This document shows positions 21,684-32,275 of a stretch of 64,000 nt of DNA, piece by piece (position 1 is the first letter of the stretch; the number at the start of each line of letters is the position of its first letter). Both the position numbers and the translations under genes were made by a program. Source of the DNA: Plectosphaerella cucumerina. Lineage: Eukaryota; Ascomycota; Sordariomycetes; Glomerellales; Plectosphaerellaceae. Below the pieces are notes generated by a model. The model saw only the letters and a list, made by a program, of their open reading frames with translations, did not search any database and was not told where the DNA came from. The stretch is taken from positions 2,914,001 to 2,978,000 of the forward strand of contig JAGPXD010000004.1 in the NCBI GenBank assembly GCA_020746995.1, written 5' to 3'.

Positions 21684-22928
21684 TTACTTCCGTCCCCTGC
21701 GTTTTCTCGTTCCCGTATCAGAGTGCTTGCCGGTTGTCCGGCCTTCCGGCCCAATGTCTTCCTGGCCAACATCTTCCGCATCGTCATCATCATCATCCTT
21801 GAATTCCTCTCCCGGTTCCAGAGAGTTGCTCTGGGCGGCCCGCGCGTCCAAGACCTCCTTGATGAGGCGCTTCCCCTCGTTAACCTCACCGTTGGAGGCC
21901 CCGCACGTCATGCACTTCCAGATGCCGAGTTCCGACAGCGACCGCGTGCCTGGCGGCGCCTGTCCGTTGACCTGGCGGCAGCTCTTACAGATGAGGACGA
22001 TGCGGTTCTTTGCGGCGGCTTCGTCCTCTCCGAGGAGCAGGTCCATGACCCTGTCGTACCAGCTGGGCGGTCCGTCGTGATGCGCGGTTTGGGCGTAGTG
22101 CGGGGGTTGGTCGAGGAAGGCGTTGGGTGCGAATTTGGCGTTGGTGTCGAGGTCGACGGGGGGGTTGGTGGGGCCGTGCTGGTGGGCGGCGGCGTGGTCT
22201 GGTTGCGGCGAGCCTGGTGATGATGGCGGGGCGTCGCGGCGCTGGATGTTCGCGGTCGGGGGAGGCGGCATGTTGGTGCGACTTGGAACTCGCTGTCCCG
22301 GGTGCTGCTGCTGTTGTCCACGGCCTGGGCCTTCATCGTCTCCCTCGCGAAGGTTGCCCTTGGATTTGGGTTCCGCGGTGCTCCCTGGCTTGCCGCCGTA
22401 CTTCTCGAGCAGCTGCAGGGTTGAATCGTATTTTGTAGCGTCCTTGAGCTTCTGTATCGTCTTGGCGCGCTCCTCCTGGCTCCGCTCAAGCTCCTCGGTC
22501 AGGCTGTCAATACGGAAGTTGAAGTATGAGGTGATGGCTAGTCTCGTGACGTAGATGCTGCGGCCCGGCGCTCGTTAGAGGGAGGATGCGACGGGATTCA
22601 GGGGGAACGTACAGCACTGGTCCAAGCGCAACGCCTGACCAGTCCCAGGGACCAAAGCGGTAGTATCCCACGACCAGTACCATGACGATAGAATAGATCA
22701 GATATGCGAGGGAAAGATAGATCATCCAGAGGACGCGGACGCGCCGGGATGTGGCGCGCTGGCGCTCGAGGCGGGCTTGGAGGTCGGCGATCCTGACTGA
22801 GAGTGTCGAGAGGGCCTTCTCGAAGGAGGCGGGAGAGGAGTCATCGCCCTGGAGATATTTCAGTCAGCATAGAGTTCGTATGGCGGGGTAGTGGTGCGGC
22901 CTACCTTCCAGGGCCAAAACGAAACCAT
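21684..22928 (-). CDS. LNP1: Lunapark, ER three-way-junction protein
   Basis: Exons 22928-22905, 22848-22613 and 22557-21684 are joined by introns of 56 and 55 nt; the product is 377 residues. It starts MVSFWPWK, followed by a coiled-coil segment. Two closely spaced membrane segments follow (about 46-70 and 80-100, the second spanning the exon 2/3 join at GPVLIYVTRLAITSYF), and then a second coiled coil with TEELERSQEERAKTIQKL. The C-terminal zinc ribbon has four cysteines, Cys277/Cys280 (CKSC) and Cys302/Cys305 (CMTC). It ends in an acidic run and a basic tail. Lunapark proteins sit in the ER membrane with both termini cytosolic and stabilise junctions of the tubular network, working against Sey1/atlastin. 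All family hallmarks are present. Confidence 0.92.
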
Positions 22929-23409
22929 CGTGATAGAAGAGGACAGAGAAGCCTCTGTCGGGCCGTGGTCGCGTGGTTCGTCCAGCAAGTGCCTGCGTTT
23001 GAGAAAGAACAGAAGTAGAGAAAGTAGAGGATAGTAAGGAGAGGTTACAGAAGCGGCCGACGGGCCTCGCGCTGTTGTTGCTGTTCGTCAGATACCTGGC
23101 TGGCAGGTGACGAAACGATGTGGATGGTTCGTCCGGCCAGGCACCGGACTTGTCGTGTGGTGGAGGCCCTGAATTTGGAGACGACCACTTGCGCCTAAAG
23201 GAGCGCAAGGAGGAGCGTGACGATGACGCAGGGTGGTCCAAGCTCCAAGGGGACTGCAAGCTTGGATCATCGGAGCGGAATGAAGGACGACATACTGATG
23301 ACTAAGCTGGATATCTCCCAGCAGGTGCTGGCCTTCAGAAGTCAGTCAACTTGAAGTCTTCAACCAACAAACATCTCCTGCCTGCCAACTCAAGGGTTTT
23401 CTCAACACG
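22929..23409. other. Divergent promoter region, lunapark / orphan gene
   Basis: This 481 bp lies between two divergent start codons. No recognisable motif beyond ordinary promoter sequence was seen. Confidence 0.6.
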
Positions 23410-24034
23410 ATGCGATCACGCGTCAGCTATAGCATCTGGAGATGCACCTTTCCGAGGCGCTTAGCGACACCGCTTCAACAGAAGCGATCCTTCTCTCAGG
23501 CCAAGGCTCGGTTCGTAACTATCAACGAGAAGGGAATCCCAGCGTCGTTTGAGACCGAGATCCGTGTTGGCTATTCACACCAAGCTTCTATCTACATCGA
23601 GCCGAAGCTCGGAGACCTCATCAGATTAGCCGTCACACAACAACAGACTGACCCGGGGAATGATCTCAAAAAGCTTCCAATGGTGTTCCATCACGCATCA
23701 CGACACTTTTCTCTCCGTCTGCTGGCCTGGCTTTCGCCATGCGCCGTACATGTTTCTGATACATCAACAGGTGACGTGCCACATCCTCGCGTCGAGATTG
23801 ATCAAGATCTCCCCCGTTAGACGAAAGGCGACGTGAGCCCAGCCACTCTCTGGACATCCTTCAACTGGCACGCTCTTACTCTCGACGGGTCTCCCGAAGG
23901 TGAGTATGTTTCTGCCAGCGAGCCACTTACATGGCAGGTACGGGATTGACCCTGTTTTAGAGGAATTCGAGAAACTGTCGAGAGAATCCGGTGAAGACTG
24001 GAAGGAGCTGCTAGAGATGCTGAGTCGCACGTAA
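23410..24034 (+). CDS. Orphan protein with mitochondrial-type presequence
   Basis: A three-exon model is 23410-23745, 23821-23899 and 23961-24034 (introns of 75 and 61 nt), encoding 162 residues. The N-terminus (MRSRVSYSIWRCTFPRRLAT) is Arg/Ser-rich with no acidic residue in the first 35, a good matrix-targeting profile. A mixed strand/helix region follows (FVTINEKGIPASFETEIRVG). The C-terminus (EEFEKLSRESGEDWKELLEM) is an acidic amphipathic helix. The second intron has strong signals (GTGAGT...TTTTAG). The first is weaker (GTACAT...GTTAG) but is needed because the first exon otherwise stops at 23820. No family was recognised. The start of a gene is clear; its middle is uncertain. Confidence 0.5.
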
Positions 24035-24377
24035 AAGTTGCACCATAAATCGGGCATGATCTCGCCCTACCTGTACCATACATAATACTTACTTGCATGC
24101 GACGAGATTCATGATCCTTGGGCTGAAGAAAGTCGGCCGGGCCCACTAAAGCAGCCCGCCCCAAAGGGACCCGGACGCCCAGGCAACTTGAACTTGACCG
24201 CGGGGAGGCCAGGGGTCACTAGCGCATACAGGCGCTAACAGAGCACTGATCTGCACCTAGCTGAGCGTCTTGCACACCACTGAGGTGCGTTTCAGCTCAC
24301 CAGCCTGGACAGACTTCCAACCTCCATCTCCCCTCTCACAACACCACGAGCTCCCCGCCCACATATTTTCCGCTCTC
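24035..24377. other. Short spacer upstream of the Doc-like gene
   Basis: This 343 bp contains the 3' end of the orphan gene and the promoter/leader of the Doc-like gene. The frame of the latter is open back to 24270 but without an ATG. Nothing else was recognised. Confidence 0.6.
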
Positions 24378-24803
24378 ATGTCGTTTCTTGGGGGAAATCG
24401 TGCTCTTCGATTTCTCAGCGCCAATCAGATAGCAACTTTGTACGAAGTTCACGTCCTGCGCCCTGGCCCGAGTCAACCCACCCTGCTGCAGTCTGCCGCC
24501 GACTCGCCTCCCAACAATTGCCACTACGGCGAGAAGGACCTGTTCAGACTGGCGGGCATTCTTTCGGAAAGAATCATTCTCAACCACTCTTTCCAGGACG
24601 GGAACAAGAGGGCCGCGTTTCTAGCGGCAGATATGTTCCTGAAGGTCAACGGGTTCAAGCTACAGAAGGGGCAGTTCGTCCAGAACGATGAGGAGGTCAA
24701 CGAGGCGATGAAGAATGCCCTTCTTTGCGTTGCGTCGAATCAGTGGTCTGCCGACGAGCTGGCGGAGCATTTCAGGAGTGTCGCGAAGGAGATGGGTCAG
24801 TGA
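24378..24803 (+). CDS. Doc-type Fic-fold (fido) protein
   Basis: ATG 24378 to TGA 24803 encodes 141 residues, close to the length of bacterial Doc proteins. The Fic/Doc active-site loop is complete, HSFQDGNKRAA (about residues 73-83): the catalytic His, the phosphate-binding anion hole and the Lys-Arg pair typical of Doc instead of the Fic form GNGR. Upstream is the family's first helix region (LSANQIATLYEVHVLRPG) and the block HYGEKDLFRLAGILSE that precedes the loop. Doc enzymes transfer phosphate, and Fic enzymes transfer AMP, to protein hydroxyls; bacterial Doc targets EF-Tu. No inhibitory helix (S/T-x-x-x-E-G/N) and no antitoxin-like partner gene is visible. In a fungus this is probably an anciently acquired bacterial-type gene. 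The substrate is unknown. Confidence 0.82.
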   Translation: MSFLGGNRALRFLSANQIATLYEVHVLRPGPSQPTLLQSAADSPPNNCHYGEKDLFRLAGILSERIILNHSFQDGNKRAAFLAADMFLKVNGFKLQKGQFVQNDEEVNEAMKNALLCVASNQWSADELAEHFRSVAKEMGQ

Positions 24804-27618
24804 CCCGGTTGCCGTGAGCAGTGAGACAGATCACATAGGTTGTGCCAGTGCCTAATCAAGGCCTGGAGAGGACGGCCTGCACAAGATTCCAGGTTGACCA
24901 CTGAGGTGACCTTCTTGCCTTAGTCGGAGATCACCACGTGGCTGAGGAGATCTAATTCACGCTCAGTCCTTTCGGGTGGCACATGGCGACCTCATACTGT
25001 ATACTCAGCTGTGATCATCGAAGTCCCGACACCGATGGATCTCGGGGCGCATCTATGAGGTCCGAGCCACATGGCTTCGCGACAACCCAAAGCCTGAGGC
25101 GTGCTCTCTTATTCTTGCTAGTCAGTCGACAGCTGAGCATTACGCCCGAAGGCAGTACGGCGCATGGCGTGGCGGCGCTGAGAGATGAGTCAGTGTGACC
25201 GCCGAGTGCCGTGATGGGATCACGAGCGTTGTCGTCTGTAAGCAGTGGGTGGGAGGACGTGGCGGACAATGTCTCGGGATCGCGTGGACGTCGCGTGTCG
25301 GGTACTGGTGAGAGCTGGAGATCCGCAGGGGCGCGTGGCGGTGCCTGGCCGTGTTACTCACGAGTGAAGCTGTGGCCAATGTGGCTCGGAAGCTTCAGCT
25401 CTTCATCGTGAGGTGGTTGAGGATGAGTGAGTGCCGTTCAGGGTGCTGTCTAAGTCAAGGCAGTGCCAACGTACGCGGGGCATGACTCGAGGACGGAATT
25501 CCACCGCGGAGTCTAAGCCTGGGAGGGAAGGGTGATGGGGATGGGGATGGGGATGGGGATGGGGATGACTGCGCGGCGGAATGGAAGTCGAGATGAATTG
25601 ATGATTGATTCCACCGGCATTGTTTTGGGAAATGAATTTGTTCAAAGTGAGAGACGCCTCGGGCAGAAGGAGTGAGTCTGACGGGAGCTGTCCAGCAGTG
25701 CGGCGGGAGAATGCGGGAAAAAAAGGCAAGAGTTGGCCCGGGCTATTACCGCGATATGGGTCAACGTACCGTGACAGCGTCGTGCGAGTACAGAGTGACT
25801 TGTCGCATATCTGCAGGGTCCCGGGCCAGTCAACGTTCGATCGGACGTGGGGATGGGCTGTTTCTAGGCTGATGTGGGGCGCTCGAACGATGAGGAGCCA
25901 TCAGCCCATTTTCTTCTGAACTCGAACGTTGGCTTTTTAGACTCCGTCCGTCCCATCTGCAAAGTCGACGACCCCCGGTCCCTTTCGGCCTTCGGTTTCC
26001 CCTCGGTCCCCCCTCTACCGGCAGCAGACACCCGCAGTTTGGGGGCCCAGTGACATCACGGATTTTCCCATCTCGAGCCTCAAATCTCGAGTGAGATGCG
26101 TGCCATCGAGATCTGTGGCTTCCCCCCGGACCATGGATCAAGGACGACGGGGTTTGTTGACAATGCCCTGCTCGCTCGCACGAGGAGAGGGGGATTCCAA
26201 GACGAAGATCGGCCGTTGACCAAGATTCGCGGCGGCATGAAGGCGAGGGAGGGCATGAGACCCCCGAGACCCTCACCGGAGAAGCAACCATCACACGACT
26301 GTCGCGATACTCGTCTCATTGCGGTGGACGTTTCTGAGTCTATGCCCTCGAGTTTGACATGGTCCAGCCTGGCTCCGTCGGCGCGGCGGCTAGAAAATTA
26401 CCACCTTGGGACGGGTCGCACAGCCCTACGCCACGGGTATACGAATACGCAGGGCAGCGCCACGGGGAGCAGCAGCTGGTGCCGATGAAGCAGACCAGAC
26501 GGTAAGAAGCTGTGATGTTCGGTGTTACACACATGCCCGTGGCCACGAGGCAAAGCTGTCTTGCCCTGTTTCTGTCTCACTCACCCCTTGGCTTCAAGTT
26601 CTTCCCGGTGAGTGAACTTGTTCCTCACTGTTGATCCGATCCTCTTTCTTTTTCCCGGCAGGCTGCACATGGCGATCAGTTCTCAGAAGACCCGCCCAAG
26701 ACCTGTCAAACTGCACGTCCACCTCCCCCTGCAAGCTTCCGCCCTCCATTCTCGTGCCCACCCGGGAGACTGTGGGTATGACCCGGGAACACTAGCAGAC
26801 GAGTGCTGTGCACTGCTGTATTGTACCTGGCAATGGTCAATAGGCAAACGCCGAACGCATGGAAGCCCACCCGAAGGCTTTCGCCATGGCTTGTCGTTGG
26901 GACCCGAGACCAGAAAAAAAAAAAGGGTACCGGCGGCGCGCGGGAGGGCACATGGCCCAGCAAGCCCTTTCCTCTTCCGAGCTGGCCAGGCCATGTCGTC
27001 CCGGAGTCGCCCCTCGAGCCCCGGTCGATCGACTGTTTCCCGTCCCGGCCAGGTCGGACCCCTCCGTCGAGGACACCAGCACACCAGCACGAGGCGCCGG
27101 GCGTGTGCCCCACGCTCTGGCCCCTGCAAGCCTGGCAACCTGGCCGTCGCTTTCACGGTTTTCTGCTGTCACATTTGCTCGCTTGCTCCATGTCCATCTG
27201 GTGGTCCCGTAGCCCGTAGCCCGTGCCTCTCGTATGACGCGCCGTCCCTCATCGCCAGTTGCCCTTACCGTCCCTCCCCGATGCCAGACTTTCTACCTCC
27301 GGTGCCCCTCGGCGCGAGCCATCCTGGCCCGGCCCATGGTTATATCTTGTCTCCCATCTCCCCACCACCATCATCACCCTCGTCCGTTATGATTCCCCTC
27401 AACACGCAACACTGAACACCACCAATCGACCAACACCACCAACACCATCGGCCCCCAGGATCCTAGTCCTCCGCCGTCCTCACCACCATACCACATCTAC
27501 ATCATCAACAACAACAGCCCACCTGCATACCTCATACCACGGCCAGCCTGGCACTCGATACACTCCAACACTCCACCACTCGACCAACCCTCCAACAACA
27601 CACTCCACCAAACCCAAC
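24804..27618. other. 2.8 kb spacer upstream of the SREBP-like gene
   Basis: No convincing coding frame was found despite several open frames of 100-270 codons, all without domains. It contains a G-quadruplex-type repeat at 25535-25566, an A-rich homopolymer near 26912, and an A/C-rich leader (about 27390-27618) before the SREBP-like start. Confidence 0.6.
25535..25566 (+). repeat. (ATGGGG)5 repeat with G-quadruplex potential
   Basis: Five G4 runs at 25537-25540, 25543-25546, 25549-25552, 25555-25558 and 25561-25564 are separated by exactly two bases. Four or more such runs with short loops meet the usual definition of an intramolecular G-quadruplex on the plus strand. Confidence 0.85.
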
Positions 27619-28852
27619 ATGACCGGCCGGATAGCCCAGCACAACTTTGACCGCATGCGTCTGCCCTCCCAGGCCGCCCTCTCAATGGTAAGGCAAATCC
27701 CTTCTCATCCCTCCCGTCTTCCGCCGCCCAGCCCGCGTTGCATGCAAATTGCCCCGCTTCAGGGTCGCGCCGTTGGCGCCACTGCAGCACTGCTAGCAAC
27801 AACCCACGCCAGCCCCCGGCCCCCTGAGCTGTCACATTCCCCGACAGACACCTTTGACTCCCCGAGTCCCCGTCTCGGGCCCTTCCACCACCTCCGGCCA
27901 TCTCGCTAACAATCCTTCTCCCCCCCAGAGTCCAGAGGTCTCCCCTCTCTCCTACTACGACCCCCAAGCCGATTACAGCGCCGACTCGGCCCCCTCCAGA
28001 GGCTCCCCCATCTCGCCCATCTTCGGCAACCCCTTCCAGCTGCCCCTGGACGCCGAGTGGCCCGCCTACCTCGACAAGCCCGAAATGTCCCCCGAGCTCG
28101 ACGTCTTCTACGGCGAGTCCTTCGGCGGCCCAATGGCCTTCATGACCTCCCAGAACCCCACCCTCAGCCCCACAGCGAACCCCCTCGACCTCGTCTCCGA
28201 CTCTGTCGTCCCCTTTGGCCGTGACGACCTGAACGACGCCCAGCCCCTCTTCCAGACCGGTGGTGGCTACCAACCCGCCGCCGCCACGCAGCAGCAGCAG
28301 CAGCAGCAGACAACGACACGCTTGGCCCAACGGCCCGCGAGCCCAAAGATGCCCGCCGCCTCTGCCTCTCGCGCCACCCGCTCCTCCCAGCGTCTGCCCA
28401 CCCGCTCGGACCTGAAGCGCAAGTCCTCCAGCTCCGACTCGGCCTCCTCCCGCTCCACCTCCCCCGAACCCCCGGCCCGCCGCACCAAGCACGCCGACCC
28501 CAGCAAGAACCCCCACAACCTCATCGAGAAGCGCTATCGCGTCAACATCAACGAGAAGATCCTCGCCCTCCGCGACGCCGTTCCCGCCCTCCGCTGCGTC
28601 GTCAACCAGCAGCATGCCGATGGCGGCATCGACGAGGACGCAGAGGTTGTCGCGTCTGAGGAGCTTGGCGGCCTCATGCCCGCCCGCAAGCTCAACAAGG
28701 CTACCATTCTGAGCAAGGCGACCGAGTACATCGGACACCTTGAGAAGAAGAACGATCAGCTCGCAAAGGATAACCTCGAGCTGGAGCGCAAGCTGGCCGA
28801 GGTCCAGCGCTGGCAACGCTCTCAGGTCGAGTCTGGCGGCTACTGGGCGTAG
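27619..28852 (+). CDS. SREBP-type bHLH-zipper transcription factor without membrane anchor
   Basis: Exon 1 is 27619-27687, the intron is 27688-27928 (241 nt) and exon 2 is 27929-28852; the product is 330 residues. The basic region NLIEKRYRVNINEKI carries the Tyr that marks SREBPs in place of the usual Arg. Helix 2 is KLNKATILSKATEYIGHLEKK, running into a short leucine zipper (NDQLAKDNLELERKLAEV). The loop between the helices is long and acidic (about 30 residues). The N-terminal 200 residues are Pro/Ser-rich with a Q7 tract encoded by CAG repeats. There is no transmembrane segment, so it is not a membrane-released SREBP like SrbA. It resembles the soluble SrbB/SAH-2 class that acts in sterol, hypoxia or carbon regulation in other ascomycetes. 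Exact orthology is inferred. Confidence 0.82.
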
Positions 28853-29558
28853 GCTCGTGTTGCATTTCGATTCTCTCTCCCTTTTGGACGGAAACCACCA
28901 CAGAAGAAGCGTGCATCATAGAGGAAGAGACGGACGAGCCAGCATGTGTTTTTCCCGGCGGGCCCCTCGTGGCATTGTGTCTTCTTTTCCTTGCCGCCTC
29001 TCGGCGGCCTACCGTTTGTATCATATTCGGACTACGGGGAGTTTGTCCACCCCGTGGGGAGACCCGAGGGCTTGGGACACGGCGTTTTACGGAAAACATT
29101 TTTGGGAAAGGGTGCCCAAGACGGATGGGCCGGATGACTGACGATCTGACGATGATTGATATCTTAACCACCATCTCCCCTACAGGACTAGCATCCTGGC
29201 CTAAAGAGGCGTAATTTACTGGATGATCTTCAATAAGCTCGACTTGACGTGAATTGTGACTCTGTGGCTTTCTAGCTGAAGAGGCCCTCTCAAAACTTTC
29301 AATTGCCGCCGGCAACAGTGTCGGCATGTGATGAGATTCCCGGCGCTCATTGCTTCTCCCGCCCCGTCCACGCGGAATCCGAACCGCATCCACCCCGGCC
29401 GCCCCAACAGACAGGGTTGAAGAAAAAACGGCAGCTCGGGCCCTGCTCCACCCCGGCTGCTTGGGGCACCTAATAATAAAGAGGGAACCCTGCCCCTGCC
29501 CCAGTCCAGGGTCCCGCCGGTCTCGGGGTCTGCTCAGCGAGGTGCGTCGGCCTTTGCC
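28853..29558. other. Convergent spacer
   Basis: This 706 bp lies between the ends of two convergent genes and probably consists of 3' UTRs. Nothing else was recognised. Confidence 0.6.
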
Positions 29559-30648
29559 TTAGGGTTGGGTCCCAGGAACAAAGGCCTCGCCTGGTGGACG
29601 GCCAAAGGGACTTGAGAACGGCTGCATCCCTGGAGGCGGCATATTTCCTGGCTGCGGTTGGAAAAGATTCGGAGGAGCAGGTGCACTGAGTGGGTTGAAG
29701 GGGCCGCCGCTGGCACCTGGTGGGAAAGGAGGGCCGTCCGGTGGAGGACTGGCCTCGATGTGCTCGTCTTCGACTTCGCCGACTCGCCCCTTTGTCCAGC
29801 TCACGCGCGTCACGTCCGTCCAGGAGCTGACTTGTACGTCGTCAGGCAGGGCTGATAGGAAAGAAGGTCTAGGCGATGGTTGTCGGTCTCCCGGCAGCTG
29901 GTACTCGGAGTATTTGGGTTCGCCGTAGAAGGCTGTTCGCTGGGGAATTGGAGGCTGGATCGGTATTTCGGGGGGACTGTCATCTGCAGAGTGAAGCCTT
30001 GACTCTTTTGTTGAGCTTTGGCTGCTGGATGACCTTGAAGACTCGGATCGCGGTGATGATGGAGGACGAGGAGGCGCTGAGCCCGGGTTGAAGGGAGGTT
30101 GAGTGAAGAAAGGAGGCCCCGGAGGCCTGGGTCCTCCTTGACTGACGAAGGGATGACCTGGAGGCATCTTGATGAACCCCGGAGGGGCATGGGGATGGCC
30201 TCAATCAGATAAGCTTTCGTTGCAATCAGATGTTCAGGCTTGTGACACACCTGGCATACCCTCAGACCCATTGTCGCCGCCTCCCTGCCCCGAACCCGGA
30301 CTCGAAGACCTACTCTGATCATGAGAGCCACTTGAGTTCACGCTCCCACTGCTCAGGCGTCTTTTCGGCCTGCGCTTCTTGCCCGGCCTCCTTGCGCTGA
30401 CCGTCGCCCCGGCCATCAATCGCAGCAACGTCGTGAGCTTGCTCGCAAGGCCTTGTCGACTCTTGCCAGCACGAGAAGGGACACGGCCATTGTCCATGCT
30501 GCGACTCCGGCTCTGATGTCTACCGTGGCTGCGTCCTCGTACATCCCGGCTGCTTATTCTTTGGCGTCCTCGCTCTCTCTGGATGGTTCAGTCAGTGGAT
30601 TGATTCATCTAAGTCAGATGCTCATGCTCACCGTCTCTGTGGAGGCAT
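29559..30648 (-). CDS. Low-complexity Ser/Arg- and Pro-rich hypothetical protein
   Basis: A three-exon model is 30648-30632 (17 nt), 30576-30251 and 30157-29559, with introns of 55 and 93 nt; the product is 313 residues. The N-terminus is Arg/Ser-rich (MPPQRRERGRQRISSRDVRG) and contains several RS-like pairs. A basic patch RRPGKKRRPKRR follows, then a Ser/Gly-rich segment and a long Pro-rich half (GGPRPPGPPFFTQPPFNPG). Near the middle of the last exon is the only ordered-looking block (SSWTDVTRVSWTKGRVGEVE). All three exons join in frame; both donors are GTG-type. No family was recognised. The SR-like head and Pro-rich tail suggest a disordered nuclear or scaffold protein. If the tiny first exon is wrong, translation could start at an in-frame Met at 30497. 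Confidence 0.55.
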
Positions 30649-31168
30649 GGTCACTCCAGAGGTTCGGCTCGACGTTCGACATTATTGATCATTTGACATG
30701 TCTGCTCGCCAATGTTCTCAAACCGACCATCAAGGTTTCTAGATTCTGTCCGTTTTGTTGATGGCATGTCTTCTGTTTTGTAGGAGGTTGATACCGTGGT
30801 TTCACAGACCATGTGCTGCCTCTGGTAACCTAGGCTGTTGAATGTCTCACTTCGAAACAACTCAGGAGCAACAAAATAGGGGACATTGTGCACTCGAGTA
30901 AGAGGCCGCGCACTGCATGGACTTTGTGATACCTCAGAATCTGTTCGGAGGGTACAATGACTTGATGGTGAATAGAGCCGAGTCTACGGCTGTACGACAA
31001 GCTAGCATAGCACCCGGGTGTCTGCATTGAAGATGGGGCATCGCTTGTTCTAGTATAGTTCACCATGTGTAGACTTGATTCTCTTGTTGTACAATGTCAA
31101 TTCGCTTCGATATGCTTCCATGCTCATTACCATTACTCTTCAACCCATTGCGTCCATTGGATTGCCAG
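30649..31168. other. Spacer between two minus-strand genes
   Basis: This 520 bp should hold the promoter of the Ser/Arg-rich gene and the 3' UTR of the chromodomain gene. Its open frames lack coding character. Confidence 0.6.
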
Positions 31169-32275
31169 CTACGCCATCAGCCACTTAGGCGGACCAGCTT
31201 TGCGAGGCTTCTCATAGAACTTCATCAGAACGTCCTCAGAACATCCAATAAAGTCGTCCTCGGGCTGCCATGTCGCCTCAAAGCCCTTCCACTGCACCAG
31301 GAACCACACTTTCCCCTTGCGCCCCTTGCCCTGCCACTTACAGTCCAAAATACTCTCAAACTCCCAGAGCGGCTCAGTGGGGGCAGGGGGGAGGAAGATA
31401 TCCTTGCCAGTCGATCCGAGAGCTTCAGCGTGTAGGGCGGTGAGCTCTGCAGGCGTCGGTTTCCAGACTCCCCAAGGCGGGGGCGTCTTGCTGCGCTTGG
31501 GGACCTGCGGAGGCTTCGCAGGCCAGTACTCGCTGATGGGACGAGCCTCGAGGGTGAACTCGTTTGGGCAGGCGATCCACGGGTCACTAGTGTTTGTCCA
31601 GAGGAACCAGTCTTCCACTGTCGTGCCCGACGCGGCCCACGGCCTGTAGGCGTCCCAGGCCTGAAGGAACAAGTCGATGACAGTCCCGAGGAGATTCAGG
31701 AGAGTCATCCCGGTGCCAAAGTCCCAGAAGAAGCCGGCGTCATCGTGAAGGTCGATCAGCTTCTGGAGACAACTGGCGAGACACCTGTCCAGGTACCGGG
31801 GTCCATCTGCGGTGACCTCACCCAGGGCTCGCTGGCCCAGCCGCTCAGCGAGCTCTGAACAGATCCATTCATGATCGGGCCGTGTTTGCGGTGAAAACTC
31901 GGTTGACTGCCGCAACTCCAGCTGGAGCATGAATGTGCGGATGGCACACTTGACGGGGCGATATAGCATGAAGCTGTGGAGTCTGTTGAGTTGGATGCCG
32001 GACATGTTGACGGCGGAGAGCAGGCTTGTGTGGATGGCGGAGATGGACCGATCTGACGGGCCGTGAAAGCCGAGAGGGAAGAAGCGAGGAACGCCGGTGA
32101 TGCTGCAGGGAGACTGCTTCTTTGTGTATGTGACTTCCCAGTAGGAGCATTCGGGGTCAAGTGTTGGTGCTCGGTAGGTGGGGATGCCGGCACGCCAGTC
32201 CTGTAGGTAGGTGTACTCATCTGCAGCAGAGGCAGCGAGGCAAGCCCAGAGAGGGCTTGATAGCGCGGCGATCAT
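31169..32275 (-). CDS. Chromodomain protein with unknown N-terminal region
   Basis: A single exon from ATG 32275 to the stop at 31169 encodes 368 residues. The C-terminus (about 302-357) is a chromodomain: WEFESILDCKW, the strand VWFLVQWKGFEATWQPEDDF, and the terminal helix SEDVLMKFYEK. The aromatic positions of a methyl-lysine cage (Phe near the start, Trp in QWKG, Trp in TWQPE) are present. The first 290 residues form a Trp- and Cys-containing, apparently folded domain that I do not recognise (LDPECSYWEVTYTKK, GFFWDFGTGMTLLNLLGTVI). Chromodomains are found in heterochromatin proteins and in Ty3-type retrotransposon integrases. No integrase or reverse transcriptase motif is near, so a host gene is more likely, perhaps with a domesticated chromodomain. 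Confidence 0.72.
   Translation of the reverse strand: MIAALSSPLWACLAASAADEYTYLQDWRAGIPTYRAPTLDPECSYWEVTYTKKQSPCSITGVPRFFPLGFHGPSDRSISAIHTSLLSAVNMSGIQLNRLHSFMLYRPVKCAIRTFMLQLELRQSTEFSPQTRPDHEWICSELAERLGQRALGEVTADGPRYLDRCLASCLQKLIDLHDDAGFFWDFGTGMTLLNLLGTVIDLFLQAWDAYRPWAASGTTVEDWFLWTNTSDPWIACPNEFTLEARPISEYWPAKPPQVPKRSKTPPPWGVWKPTPAELTALHAEALGSTGKDIFLPPAPTEPLWEFESILDCKWQGKGRKGKVWFLVQWKGFEATWQPEDDFIGCSEDVLMKFYEKPRKAGPPKWLMA

Noticed and set aside
27497..28816. 439-codon minus-strand frame overlapping the SREBP-like gene
   Set aside because: It is Gly/Leu-rich, spans the intron of the plus-strand gene and lies opposite a clear bHLH domain.
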